64,000 nucleotides of DNA from Actinomadura luzonensis (GTDB taxonomy: Bacteria; Actinomycetota; Actinomycetes; Streptosporangiales; Streptosporangiaceae): positions 4,841,001 to 4,905,000 of the forward strand of contig NZ_JAKRKC020000001.1 of assembly GCF_022664455.2 (NCBI RefSeq), written 5' to 3'. Both the position numbers and the translations under genes were made by a program. This document shows, piece after piece, positions 16,959 to 24,810 of this stretch. Every line of letters begins with the position of its first letter. Within the stretch, counting starts at the first letter, position 1. The notes under the pieces are model-generated. The model was not told where the DNA came from. It saw nothing but the letters and a program-made list of their open reading frames with translations, and searched no databases.

Positions 16959-18025
16959 GCGGCGACCCGGCAGCCGCGGAGGCGCCGCCGGAGCCGCCGC
17001 CCGGCCTGGTCCTGGCGGCCCGTACGCCCTGGTTCGACCTCGACTCCTGCGACGGCCACCGCACCGTGGTGGTCCAGCAGGACGGGAGCCTGGCGGGCGA
17101 CGCGCCCATGACGCCCGGCACCTTCCACGACCTGGCCTCGGTGACGAAGGCCGTGGCGACCACGACGGCGCTCATCCGGCTGGTGTCGGAGCGGCTGGTG
17201 GAGCTGGACGCGCCGCTGAGCGCGTACCTGCCGCACTCGTACGAGGCGATCACCGTGCGGGACCTGCTGCTGCACCGGGGCGGCCTGTGGGAGTGGTGGC
17301 CGCTCTACATCCAGGCCGACCTGCCGCCGCCGCGCTACCGTCCCGGCCGCGCCCGGCACTACTCCGACCTCGGCTTCGTCCTGCTCGGCCGGATCGTCTC
17401 GGCGGTCACCGGCCTGCGGCTGGACCGGGCCGTGGCCGAGCTGGTGACCCGGCCGCTCGGCCTGACCAGCACCACCTACGCCCGCCCCATGGGCACCGAG
17501 GTCGCCATGAGCGCCCTGGACGACCGGGTCGAGATGACCATGCTCGACACCGGCCGCCCGTACCCGGTGCCCTACCGCAGCGGCGACTTCGCCGGCTGGC
17601 GGCGCGGGCCGGTGCTCGGCGAGGTCGCCGACGGCAACGCCTTCCACGCCCTCGGCGGCGTCTCCGGGCACGCGGGGCTCTTCTCGACCGTGCCCGACCT
17701 GCTGAAGTACTGCCTGGCGATGTCCCGGTACGAGGAGCACGACCGGCTGTGGCGGCCGGCGACGGCCCGCGAGTTCTTCGCCCCCGGCCCCGACCCGGAG
17801 CAGGCGCTCGGGTTCCGCCGCTACGCGCTGGACCTGGCGGGCGAGACGGTGACCGTGCTCGGCCATCCGGGCTACGTCGGCTGCGCGATCGGCTTCGTCC
17901 CCGGCCGCGACGTGGCCCTGGTCGTGGCGAGCAACCGGCTGCTCGTCGCGGGCCGGCCGACGCCGGCCGACGACCTCTGGCACGGCCTGCTGCAGGCCGT
18001 CACGCGACAAGCGAGGAACGCATGA
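16955..18025 (+). CDS. Beta-lactamase-fold serine hydrolase (possible muropeptide amidase)
   Basis: A 356-residue serine hydrolase of the class C beta-lactamase/penicillin-binding superfamily. The catalytic SxxK is S62-V-T-K65, the second motif is Y136-S-D and the third region is GHPGYVG. No signal peptide is visible, so it probably acts inside the cell. Bacillus subtilis has a protein of this fold (AmiE, YbbE) in its murQ cluster that removes peptides from MurNAc, and by analogy this gene may strip the stem peptide from imported MurNAc-peptides before AnmK and MurQ act. A D-alanyl carboxypeptidase or esterase role is also possible. It overlaps genes on both sides by 4 bases. Confidence 0.8.
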   Translation: MSGDPAAAEAPPEPPPGLVLAARTPWFDLDSCDGHRTVVVQQDGSLAGDAPMTPGTFHDLASVTKAVATTTALIRLVSERLVELDAPLSAYLPHSYEAITVRDLLLHRGGLWEWWPLYIQADLPPPRYRPGRARHYSDLGFVLLGRIVSAVTGLRLDRAVAELVTRPLGLTSTTYARPMGTEVAMSALDDRVEMTMLDTGRPYPVPYRSGDFAGWRRGPVLGEVADGNAFHALGGVSGHAGLFSTVPDLLKYCLAMSRYEEHDRLWRPATAREFFAPGPDPEQALGFRRYALDLAGETVTVLGHPGYVGCAIGFVPGRDVALVVASNRLLVAGRPTPADDLWHGLLQAVTRQARNA

Positions 18026-19626
18026 CCCCGCTCCTGGAGATCCGCGACCTGTCGGTCGCCTTCCGCACCCGCAGGCAGGACGTCACCGCCGTGCGGAACG
18101 TCTCGATGCGGATCCTGCCCGGCCAGACCGTCGCGGTCGTCGGCGAGTCGGGCTCGGGCAAGACCACCACCGCGGCCGCCGTCAACCGGCTGCTGCCCGA
18201 CAACGCCCGCATCACCTCGGGCGAGATCCTGTTCGAGGGCCGCGACCTGGTGCGGGCGAGCCGCAGGGAGCTGACGGCGATCCGCGGCGCGGGCATCGGC
18301 CTGGTCCCCCAGGACCCGATGTCGAACCTGAACCCGCTGCTGAAGGTCGGCGACCAGATCGCCGAGGCCCTGGAGGTGCACGGCGTGGCCACCGGGAGAG
18401 CCGCCCGGGCGCGGGTGCTGGAGCTGCTGGACCTGGTCGGCATCCCCGACCCGGAGCGGCGGACCGGGCAGTACCCGCACGAGTTCTCCGGCGGCATGCG
18501 GCAGCGCGCGCTCATCGCCATGGGGCTGGCCTGCCGGCCCCGGCTGCTCATCGCCGACGAGCCCACCTCGGCGCTGGACGTGACCGTGCAGCGGCGCATC
18601 CTCGACCAGCTCGCCGCGCTCACGGCGGAGATGGGCACGGCGGTGTTCCTCATCACGCACGACCTGGCGCTCGCCGCCGAGCGGGCGGACGTGGTGGCCG
18701 TCATGTACCAGGGGGAGATCGTCGAGACCGGGCCGGCGGCGGAGATCCTGGCCGCGCCCGGCCACGACTACACCAGGCGGCTGCTGGGCGCGGTGCCGAG
18801 CCTGTCGTCGGTGCGGGTGACCGAGCTGCCCGGCCCGCCGCCCGCCGACCTGCTGGTGGTGGAGGGGCTGCGCAAGGTGTTCCCGCTGCGCGGCACCGGC
18901 GAGGAGCTGACCGCGGTGGACGAGGTGTCCTTCCGCGTCCCGCGCGGGCGTACGGTGGCGATCGTGGGCGAGTCGGGCTCCGGCAAGTCCACCACCGCGA
19001 ACCTGGTGCTCGGGCTGGAGCCGCCGACGGCCGGCAGCATCCGCTTCGACGGCACCGAGCTGGCCGGGCTGGGGCGGCGCGAGCTGTTCGCCTTCCGCCG
19101 GCGCGTGCAGCCGGTCTTCCAGAACCCGTACGCCTCGCTCGACCCGCGCTACACCGTCGAGAAGTCGATCACCGAGCCGCTGCGGGTGCACGGCGTCGGC
19201 AGCGCGGCCGAGCGCCGCAGGGCCGCCGCCGGGCTGCTGGAGCAGGTGTCGCTGCCGGCGTCGCTGGGCGAGCGGCTGCCGCACGAGCTGTCCGGCGGCC
19301 AGCGGCAGCGGGTGGCGATCGCCCGCGCCCTCGCCCTGTCGCCGGAGCTGGTGGTGCTGGACGAGGCGGTCTCGGCGCTGGACGTGCTCGTGCAGGCGCA
19401 GATCCTGGAGCTGCTCGGCGAGCTGCAGCGCGAGCTGGGGCTCAGCTACCTGTTCATCAGCCACGACCTGGCCGTGGTGCGGATGATCTCGCACGAGGTG
19501 CACGTGATGCGGCGCGGCCGGATCGTGGAGAGCGGCACGACCGGCGAGATCTTCGACCGCCCGGCCGACGGCTACACCCGCGAGCTCCTGGCCGCCATCC
19601 CCGGCGGGACCGCTCCCCCGGCCTGA
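18022..19626 (+). CDS. ABC transporter ATP-binding protein with two fused ATPase domains (DppD-DppF)
   Basis: A 534-residue protein with two complete ABC ATPase domains in one chain. Domain 1 has Walker A GESGSGKT (41-48), signature SGGMRQR and Walker B LLIADEPTSALD. Domain 2 has a second GESGSGKST (about residue 315), LSGGQRQRVAIARAL and LVVLDEAVSALD. It powers the importer formed by the lipoprotein and two permeases encoded upstream. It closes the operon; its start overlaps the serine hydrolase stop by 4 bases. Confidence 0.93.
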   Translation: MTPLLEIRDLSVAFRTRRQDVTAVRNVSMRILPGQTVAVVGESGSGKTTTAAAVNRLLPDNARITSGEILFEGRDLVRASRRELTAIRGAGIGLVPQDPMSNLNPLLKVGDQIAEALEVHGVATGRAARARVLELLDLVGIPDPERRTGQYPHEFSGGMRQRALIAMGLACRPRLLIADEPTSALDVTVQRRILDQLAALTAEMGTAVFLITHDLALAAERADVVAVMYQGEIVETGPAAEILAAPGHDYTRRLLGAVPSLSSVRVTELPGPPPADLLVVEGLRKVFPLRGTGEELTAVDEVSFRVPRGRTVAIVGESGSGKSTTANLVLGLEPPTAGSIRFDGTELAGLGRRELFAFRRRVQPVFQNPYASLDPRYTVEKSITEPLRVHGVGSAAERRRAAAGLLEQVSLPASLGERLPHELSGGQRQRVAIARALALSPELVVLDEAVSALDVLVQAQILELLGELQRELGLSYLFISHDLAVVRMISHEVHVMRRGRIVESGTTGEIFDRPADGYTRELLAAIPGGTAPPA

Positions 19627-19646
19627 CGCCCTGGCCGGCGGCTTCC

Positions 19647-19664
19647 GGTAGGGCTGGCCCTACC
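19647..19664. promoter_or_regulatory. Perfect 18-bp palindrome before the Sensor-domain gene
   Basis: GGTAGGGC-TG-GCCCTACC has 8-bp arms and a 2-bp spacer. It starts 20 bases after the ABC ATPase stop and ends 59 bases before the Sensor-domain ATG. It may be a response-regulator site for the following gene or, less likely because no T-run follows, a terminator for the operon. Confidence 0.45.
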
Positions 19665-19723
19665 CCCGATCGGGCCGTACGCGGGATCGAGCCGGCCGGG
19701 CCGCCGCCCGTAGCGTGAGCGTC

Positions 19724-20404
19724 ATGACGACCCTCCGGCACCGCGTCGCCGCGGACACCCGCTACACCCTGCTCGGCCTGCCCACGGCCACGATCCACTT
19801 CACCGTCGCCGTCGCCGGGCTGTCGGCCGGGCTCGGCTCGGCCGTCGCCCTCGTCGGCCTGCCGATCCTGGCCGGGGCCGCCCTCGCGGCCAGGAGCCTC
19901 GCCGACGCCGAGCGGGCCGCGCTGCCCGGCGTGCTCGGCCACCCGGTCGGCCGCCCCCGCTACGCGCCGCCCCCGCCGGGCGCGGGACCAGTGCGCCGGC
20001 TGCTCAACCCGCTCGCGAGCGGGCAGGCGTGGCTGGACCTGCTGCACGGCATCGTCGCCTTCCCGTTCGCGCTGGCCTCGTTCGTGCTGGCCGCCGTCTG
20101 GTGGGCGGGCGCCGTCGCCGGTCTGGCCTTCCCGCTGTACGGCTGGGTCGTCGCCCGCATCCCGGGCGTCGAGCCGCCGCTGGCCGACTGGCTCGGCGTG
20201 CCGTCCTGGCTGGCCACGAGCGACCTGTTCTTCGTGCTCGTCAACACCGGGGTGGGCGTGCTGTTCGCGCTCACGCTGCCGGTCGTGCTGCGGACGGCCG
20301 CCCTGCTCAGGGCCGGGGTCTCCCAGGCGCTGCTGACCCGCGCACCCGAGCCGGAGCCCGCCGCCTTCCCGCACGGGAGGACGCTCTCCGCGGCGACGCG
20401 ATAG
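19724..20404 (+). CDS. Stand-alone Sensor-domain membrane protein
   Basis: A 226-residue membrane protein with four or more predicted helices, matching the actinobacterial 'Sensor' domain normally found at the N-terminus of histidine kinases. It starts with RYTLLGLPTATIHFTVAVAG and has two helix pairs separated by a proline-rich loop (RYAPPPPGAGPVRRLLNPLA). No kinase, dimerisation or catalytic region follows, and no response regulator is adjacent, so it is an orphan input module. The ATG at 19724 is preferred over a GTG at 19715. The C-terminal tail of about 30 residues is cytoplasmic. Confidence 0.7.
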   Translation: MTTLRHRVAADTRYTLLGLPTATIHFTVAVAGLSAGLGSAVALVGLPILAGAALAARSLADAERAALPGVLGHPVGRPRYAPPPPGAGPVRRLLNPLASGQAWLDLLHGIVAFPFALASFVLAAVWWAGAVAGLAFPLYGWVVARIPGVEPPLADWLGVPSWLATSDLFFVLVNTGVGVLFALTLPVVLRTAALLRAGVSQALLTRAPEPEPAAFPHGRTLSAATR

Positions 20405-20455
20405 CCTTCCCTATCCGATCTTTCGGGTCTCACGGTCCCGCCGCGGGACGGAAGG

Positions 20456-21136
20456 ATGAAGATGCCGCAGAAAGGACTCTCGCTCCCCGAGTTCACCGCC
20501 CTGCTGGTGCTGGCCGTCGAGGCCCGCGAGGTCTCCAACGCCGAGCTGCGGGAGCGGCACCGGCTCAGCATCGACGGCGCCAGGCGGCGCAGGCTCAACG
20601 AGCTGAAGCTGGTCGACAGCCGCCGGGAGGGGCGCGGGTACCTGCACCTGCTCACCGACTCCGGCTGGGCCCGGCTGCAGGCGGACCTGCGGGCGGGCGA
20701 GCTGCCGCCGCAGCACGGCTCCAGCGGCGCGATCGCGCGGGCCCTGCTCGGCTGGCTGCCGCGCTACCTGGCGCGGACGGACCAGCGGCTCGCCGACGTC
20801 TTCCAGCCCGACGACCTGCCCGGCGACCTGCCCGGCGACCTGCCCGGCGACGGGGAGCCCGGGGAGCCAGGGGAGCCGCTGGAGGACCGCATCCGGCGGG
20901 CCTACGCCGCACTGGCCGGGCCGGGCGCAGGGTGGGTGAGCCTGACCCGGCTGCGGCCGCTGCTCGGCGCCGCGCCCCGGGCCGAGGTGGACGCGGCGCT
21001 CGCCCGGATGGAACGCCTGCCCGGCGTCGACCTCGTCCCCGAGTCCAACCAGAAGACCCTCACCGCCGCCGACCGCGAGGCGGCCGTCGTCGTCGGCAAC
21101 CAGGCCAAGCACCTGCTCTGGATCGGCGCCGCATGA
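20456..21136 (+). CDS. Hypothetical protein with probable winged-helix domains, partner of the dual ATPase
   Basis: A 226-residue protein of unknown function. The N-terminal 80 residues look like a winged helix (LPEFTALLVLAVEAREVSNA, then SIDGARRRRLNELKLV and a beta wing GYLHLLTDSGW). A second such module may lie at about 140-226 (WVSLTRLRPLLG then DAALARMERLPGVDLVPE). Between them is a short acidic repeat, LPGD three times followed by GEP three times, encoded by a 12-bp tandem repeat. Its stop overlaps the start of the large ATPase gene (ATGA), so the two are made together and probably work as a DNA-binding subunit and a motor. Confidence 0.75.
   Translation: MKMPQKGLSLPEFTALLVLAVEAREVSNAELRERHRLSIDGARRRRLNELKLVDSRREGRGYLHLLTDSGWARLQADLRAGELPPQHGSSGAIARALLGWLPRYLARTDQRLADVFQPDDLPGDLPGDLPGDGEPGEPGEPLEDRIRRAYAALAGPGAGWVSLTRLRPLLGAAPRAEVDAALARMERLPGVDLVPESNQKTLTAADREAAVVVGNQAKHLLWIGAA
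20813..20848 (+). repeat. 12-bp tandem repeat, three copies, in coding sequence
   Basis: GACCTGCCCGGC occurs three times in perfect tandem and encodes the LPGD repeat linking the two halves of the winged-helix protein. A 9-bp repeat encoding GEP follows directly. Confidence 0.9.
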
Positions 21137-24100
21137 CCGCCGTCCTCGGGGTGGACGCCCTCGCGGCGCTGCGCATCAACTACACCGAGAGCGCCGACGA
21201 CGTCTGGCGCCCCTCCGCCTTCCACGTCGAGGGCCTGCACCCCGACCCGGCCCGCGCCCTGCTCGCCGCGCTGGCCGAGACCGCCGCCACGCCGGACGCC
21301 AGCCCGATCGGCGTCGTACTGCAGGGCCAGCGCGGCACCGGCAAGACCCACCTGCTGGGCTGGCTGCGCGAGCAGACGCGGCGCGCGGGCGGCTGCTTCG
21401 TGCTGGTCGGCCTGCTGAGCGCCAGGGACTTCTGGGAGAGCGTGGTCGTCTCCCTCCTCGACAGCCTGGCCCGCGAGGACGAGGACGGCCTCAGCCAGCG
21501 CACGGTGTTCCTGTCCCGCCTGGCCGCCTCGGCCGGGCTGTCGCGCATGGCGCGGCGGGCCGTCTGCGGCAAGCGGCCGGTCACCCGCGAGGAGCTGGAC
21601 GCCTTCATCGCCGCCCTGCGCCGCCTCGACCGGCACGTCGGCGGCCAGGCCCAGGACACCGCGCGGGCGCTGGTGCTGCTGGCCGCCGAGGACCAGGCGC
21701 TGCAGGACCTCGGCGAGGCGTTCCTGTCGTCCGCGCCGGAGGAGGAGCCGGGCGAGCGCGCCCGCTGGGGCATCCGCCAGGTCCACCGCACCCCGCAGGA
21801 GATCGTCAGGGACGTCTCGCGGCTGCTCGCCCTCACCGGCCCCACGGTCGTCGCGATCGACCAGATCGACCCGCTCGTCGCCCAGTCCTCGACGGCCACC
21901 GCCCACGACCCGGTCCGCTCGCTGCGGGAACGGCTCACCGTCGAGCGCGTCGCGGGCGGCCTCATGGACCTGCGCGAGGTCGCCAGGCGCACGCTGACCG
22001 TCGTCTCGTGCCTGCCGGCCACCTGGTCGCTGGTGGAGAACGTGGCGGTGGACACCGTCCAGGACCGCTTCAGGCGGCCGGTGCGGCTGATGACGATGAC
22101 CGAGCCGGAGACCGCCCGGCGGCTGGTGGCCCGGCGATTCGAGGTCCTGTACGAGGCGGCCGGCATCAAGCCGCCGCACCCGACGTGGCCGGTGCTGCCG
22201 GCGGCGTTCGAGCAGGCTCCCGGGTTCACGCCCCGGCAGTTGCTCGTCGAGATCGACCGGCACGTGCAGGGCTGCCTGCGCGACGGCGTGGTCAGGGAGC
22301 TGGAGCGCTTCCTCGACGAGCCGGCCGCGCCGCCGCCCCCGCCCGCCGGGGCCGCCGGGCTGGACGCCCTCGACGCCCGCTACGCGCGGCTGCGCGAGGC
22401 CGCCGCGGTGCCGGAGCCGGACGCCTTCACCGAGGACGCCGTCATGCCGGGGCTGCTCGCGGCCGGGCTGTCGGCGTGGGTGCGCGAGCAGGGGGCGGCC
22501 GGGGCGGCGTTCGGGGTGGACCCGCCGCCGAGCGCCAAGCCGCCGCTGCACGCCCGGCTGCGCCGCACCCTGGACGAGGGCAGGGAGGACGAGATCCACT
22601 GGGCCTTCCGCGCGGTCACCGCCGAGCACGGCAACGCGGCGCTGAACCGGGTGCGCAAGGCGTGCGTGGCGGCGGGGCTGGACGCGGAGGTGCCGAAGCG
22701 GCGGCTGTTCCTGCTGCGCAACCGGCCGTGGTCCAAGGGGGCGGCGACACAGGAGGCGGTCGCGGCGTTCGAGCGGGCCGGGGGGCGGACGCTGGCGTAC
22801 GGAGAGCGGGACCTCAAGGTGCTGGCGGCGCTCAAGGCGCTGCTGGCGGAGGAACCGCCGGGGCTCGCGGCCTGGCTGGCGGCCCGGCGGCCGACGTCCG
22901 AGGTGACGTTCCTGACCGAAGCCCTCACCGACGCCTCCCCGACCCCCCGCCCCGGTCCCCTCCCCGAGCCCCACCCCGCAGCCCGACCCGAGCCCCACCC
23001 CGCTTCTCTCCCCGAGGCCCCGGCCGAGGCACGGCCCGAAGCGCGGCCCGAGCCCCAGATCGAGGCGCAGCCCCCGGCTCGCCCCGGGGCGTCGGCCGGG
23101 GCGCGGCCCGAGCCCCGGCTCCAAGCCCAGGACGGGCCCAAGCCCGCAGCCCGGCCTGCGGCTCATCCCGAGGCGCGGCCGGAAGCGCGGCCCGAGGGCC
23201 AGGCCGGGGCGTGGATGGAGGGGACTCACGGAGTGGCGCCCAGGCCCAGGCCGGTAGGCGAGCCGGTGGGCAGCCCCGTAGATGGACCGGTGGGCGGGCC
23301 AGCGGGCGGCCCCGTAAGCGGGCCCGCAGGCGGGCCGGTGGATGGGCCCGTAGGCGAGCCCGCGGGTGGGCTCCTAGGCGGGCTGGCGAGTGGGCCCTTA
23401 GGTGGGCCGGTGGGGCCGTTGCCGACGCGGAGGCCGTCCGGGGCGCCGTCGGCGATCGCGCGGGCCGCGGCGGGACGTCCCCTGCGGCCCGCAGCGCCGA
23501 CCGGAGCGCCGACCGCAGCGCCGGCCGCAACGTCGGCCGGGGGCGACGGGCCGGGGCCGCGGGTGCCGCTCGGAAGGCGCGCCGCCGACGGCCTGCCGCT
23601 GGGCGTGGACCTGGCCGCCCTGCGCAAGCACGTGACGATCTTCGCCGGTTCCGGCTCGGGCAAGACGGTGCTGATCCGCCGCCTGGTCGAGGAGTGCGCG
23701 CTGCTCGGCGTCCCCGCCATCGTGCTCGACGCGAACAACGACCTGGCCCGGCTGGGCGAGCCCTGGCCCGAGCCGCCGCCAGGCTGGCACGACGGCGACG
23801 CCGGCAAGGCGGCCGGCTACCTGTCGGGCACGGACGTGGTGGTCTGGACCCCGGGCCGCACCGGCGGCCGTCCGCTGAGCTTCCAGCCGCTGCCCGACCT
23901 GACCGCGCTGGCCGGCGACCCTGACGAGTTCGCCGCGGCGGTGGAGGCGGCGGCCGAGTTCCTGGTGCCGCGGCTCCGGCTGGCGGCCGGCACGGCCAAG
24001 GCGCAGCTCGGCCAGGCCGTCCTGCGCAGGGCGCTGGCCCATCACGGCCGGCGCGGCGCGACGAGCCTGAGGAGCCTGGCCGCGCTGCTGTCCGACCTGC

Positions 24101-24801
24101 CCGAGGGGGTGAGCGAGCTGGCCGACGCCCGCCGCATCGCCGCCGGTCTCGCCCAGACGCTGACCGCCGCCATGGACAACGACCCGCTGTTCGGCGGGGT
24201 GGGCGAGCCGGTGGACCCCGGCCTGCTGATCACCCCGCCCGAGGGCCGCCGGGCCCGCGTGTCGGTGATCAGCCTGGCCGGGCTGCCCGGGCTGGAGCAG
24301 CGGCAGAGCTTCGTGAGCCAGTTGCAGCGGGAGCTGTTCGTCTGGTTCAAGCGGCATCCGGTGCGGGACCGGCCGCTGGGGGCGCTGCTGGTAATGGACG
24401 AGGCGCAGACGTACGCGCCGGCCGTGGGCACGTCCGTCTCCACCCGCAGCACGCTGCTGCTGGCCTCGCAGGCCCGCAAGTACGGCCTCGGCCTGGTCTT
24501 CGCCACCCAGTCGCCCAAGGGCGTGCACAACCACATCCCGGGCAACTCGGCCACGCAGCTCTTCGGCCTGCTGAACGCCCCGATCCAGATCGCCGCCGCC
24601 CGGGACCTGGCGCGGGCCAAGGGCGGCGACGTGCCCGACGTGTCGCGGCTGCGCGCGGGCGAGTTCTACCTGGCGGCCGAGGGCGCGGCGATGACCAGGC
24701 TGCGCGCGCCGATGTGCCTGTCGTGGCATCCGCCCGCCCCGCTGACGACGGAGGAGGTCGTCGAGCGGAGCAGGCGGCAGCGCCCGGGGGCGGGCGGCTG
24801 A
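21133..24801 (+). CDS. Large protein with two P-loop ATPase modules (AAA-like plus HerA/FtsK-like)
   Basis: A 1222-residue cytoplasmic protein. The N-terminal module (about 1-330) is AAA/ORC-Cdc6-like: P-loop GQRGTGKT at 65-72 and Walker B TVVAIDQID near 238-246. A helical region follows. Residues about 600-800 are a low-complexity linker rich in Pro, Glu, Ala and Gly. The C-terminal module (about 810-1222) is a HerA/FtsK-like translocase: a GVDL lead-in, P-loop GSGSGKT at 839-845, Walker B LLVMDEAQTYAP near 1085-1096 and then FATQSPKGVHNHIPGNS. HerA-like ATPases move DNA in repair, conjugation and many defence systems. It is coupled to the winged-helix gene upstream. I know of no assigned function; a DNA-translocating defence or genome-maintenance role is inference. 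Confidence 0.85.
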   Translation: MTAVLGVDALAALRINYTESADDVWRPSAFHVEGLHPDPARALLAALAETAATPDASPIGVVLQGQRGTGKTHLLGWLREQTRRAGGCFVLVGLLSARDFWESVVVSLLDSLAREDEDGLSQRTVFLSRLAASAGLSRMARRAVCGKRPVTREELDAFIAALRRLDRHVGGQAQDTARALVLLAAEDQALQDLGEAFLSSAPEEEPGERARWGIRQVHRTPQEIVRDVSRLLALTGPTVVAIDQIDPLVAQSSTATAHDPVRSLRERLTVERVAGGLMDLREVARRTLTVVSCLPATWSLVENVAVDTVQDRFRRPVRLMTMTEPETARRLVARRFEVLYEAAGIKPPHPTWPVLPAAFEQAPGFTPRQLLVEIDRHVQGCLRDGVVRELERFLDEPAAPPPPPAGAAGLDALDARYARLREAAAVPEPDAFTEDAVMPGLLAAGLSAWVREQGAAGAAFGVDPPPSAKPPLHARLRRTLDEGREDEIHWAFRAVTAEHGNAALNRVRKACVAAGLDAEVPKRRLFLLRNRPWSKGAATQEAVAAFERAGGRTLAYGERDLKVLAALKALLAEEPPGLAAWLAARRPTSEVTFLTEALTDASPTPRPGPLPEPHPAARPEPHPASLPEAPAEARPEARPEPQIEAQPPARPGASAGARPEPRLQAQDGPKPAARPAAHPEARPEARPEGQAGAWMEGTHGVAPRPRPVGEPVGSPVDGPVGGPAGGPVSGPAGGPVDGPVGEPAGGLLGGLASGPLGGPVGPLPTRRPSGAPSAIARAAAGRPLRPAAPTGAPTAAPAATSAGGDGPGPRVPLGRRAADGLPLGVDLAALRKHVTIFAGSGSGKTVLIRRLVEECALLGVPAIVLDANNDLARLGEPWPEPPPGWHDGDAGKAAGYLSGTDVVVWTPGRTGGRPLSFQPLPDLTALAGDPDEFAAAVEAAAEFLVPRLRLAAGTAKAQLGQAVLRRALAHHGRRGATSLRSLAALLSDLPEGVSELADARRIAAGLAQTLTAAMDNDPLFGGVGEPVDPGLLITPPEGRRARVSVISLAGLPGLEQRQSFVSQLQRELFVWFKRHPVRDRPLGALLVMDEAQTYAPAVGTSVSTRSTLLLASQARKYGLGLVFATQSPKGVHNHIPGNSATQLFGLLNAPIQIAAARDLARAKGGDVPDVSRLRAGEFYLAAEGAAMTRLRAPMCLSWHPPAPLTTEEVVERSRRQRPGAGG
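22930..23560 (+). repeat. Low-complexity repetitive segment encoding the inter-ATPase linker
   Basis: First a stretch of PEP/ARPE-type repeats (about 22940-23200), then a degenerate 12-bp repeat encoding GGPV/GGPA units (about 23250-23420), then an alanine-proline-rich part. The reading frame stays open throughout, so it is a true linker and not a pseudogene scar. Confidence 0.8.
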
Positions 24802-24810
24802 GCCGGGGCG

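Noticed and set aside
16955-18025. Antibiotic-resistance beta-lactamase
   Set aside because: SxxK and YxD motifs are present, but there is no signal peptide and the gene is locked in a MurNAc recycling operon, so resistance is not the likely role.
19647-19664. Intrinsic terminator for the muropeptide operon
   Set aside because: The palindrome has only a 2-bp loop and no T-run, so a protein-binding site is more likely; a terminator role is not excluded.
23250-23420. Possible minisatellite or broken gene between the two ATPase modules
   Set aside because: The frame is open from the first to the second P-loop and the repeats encode a Gly/Pro linker, so I treat it as one protein.
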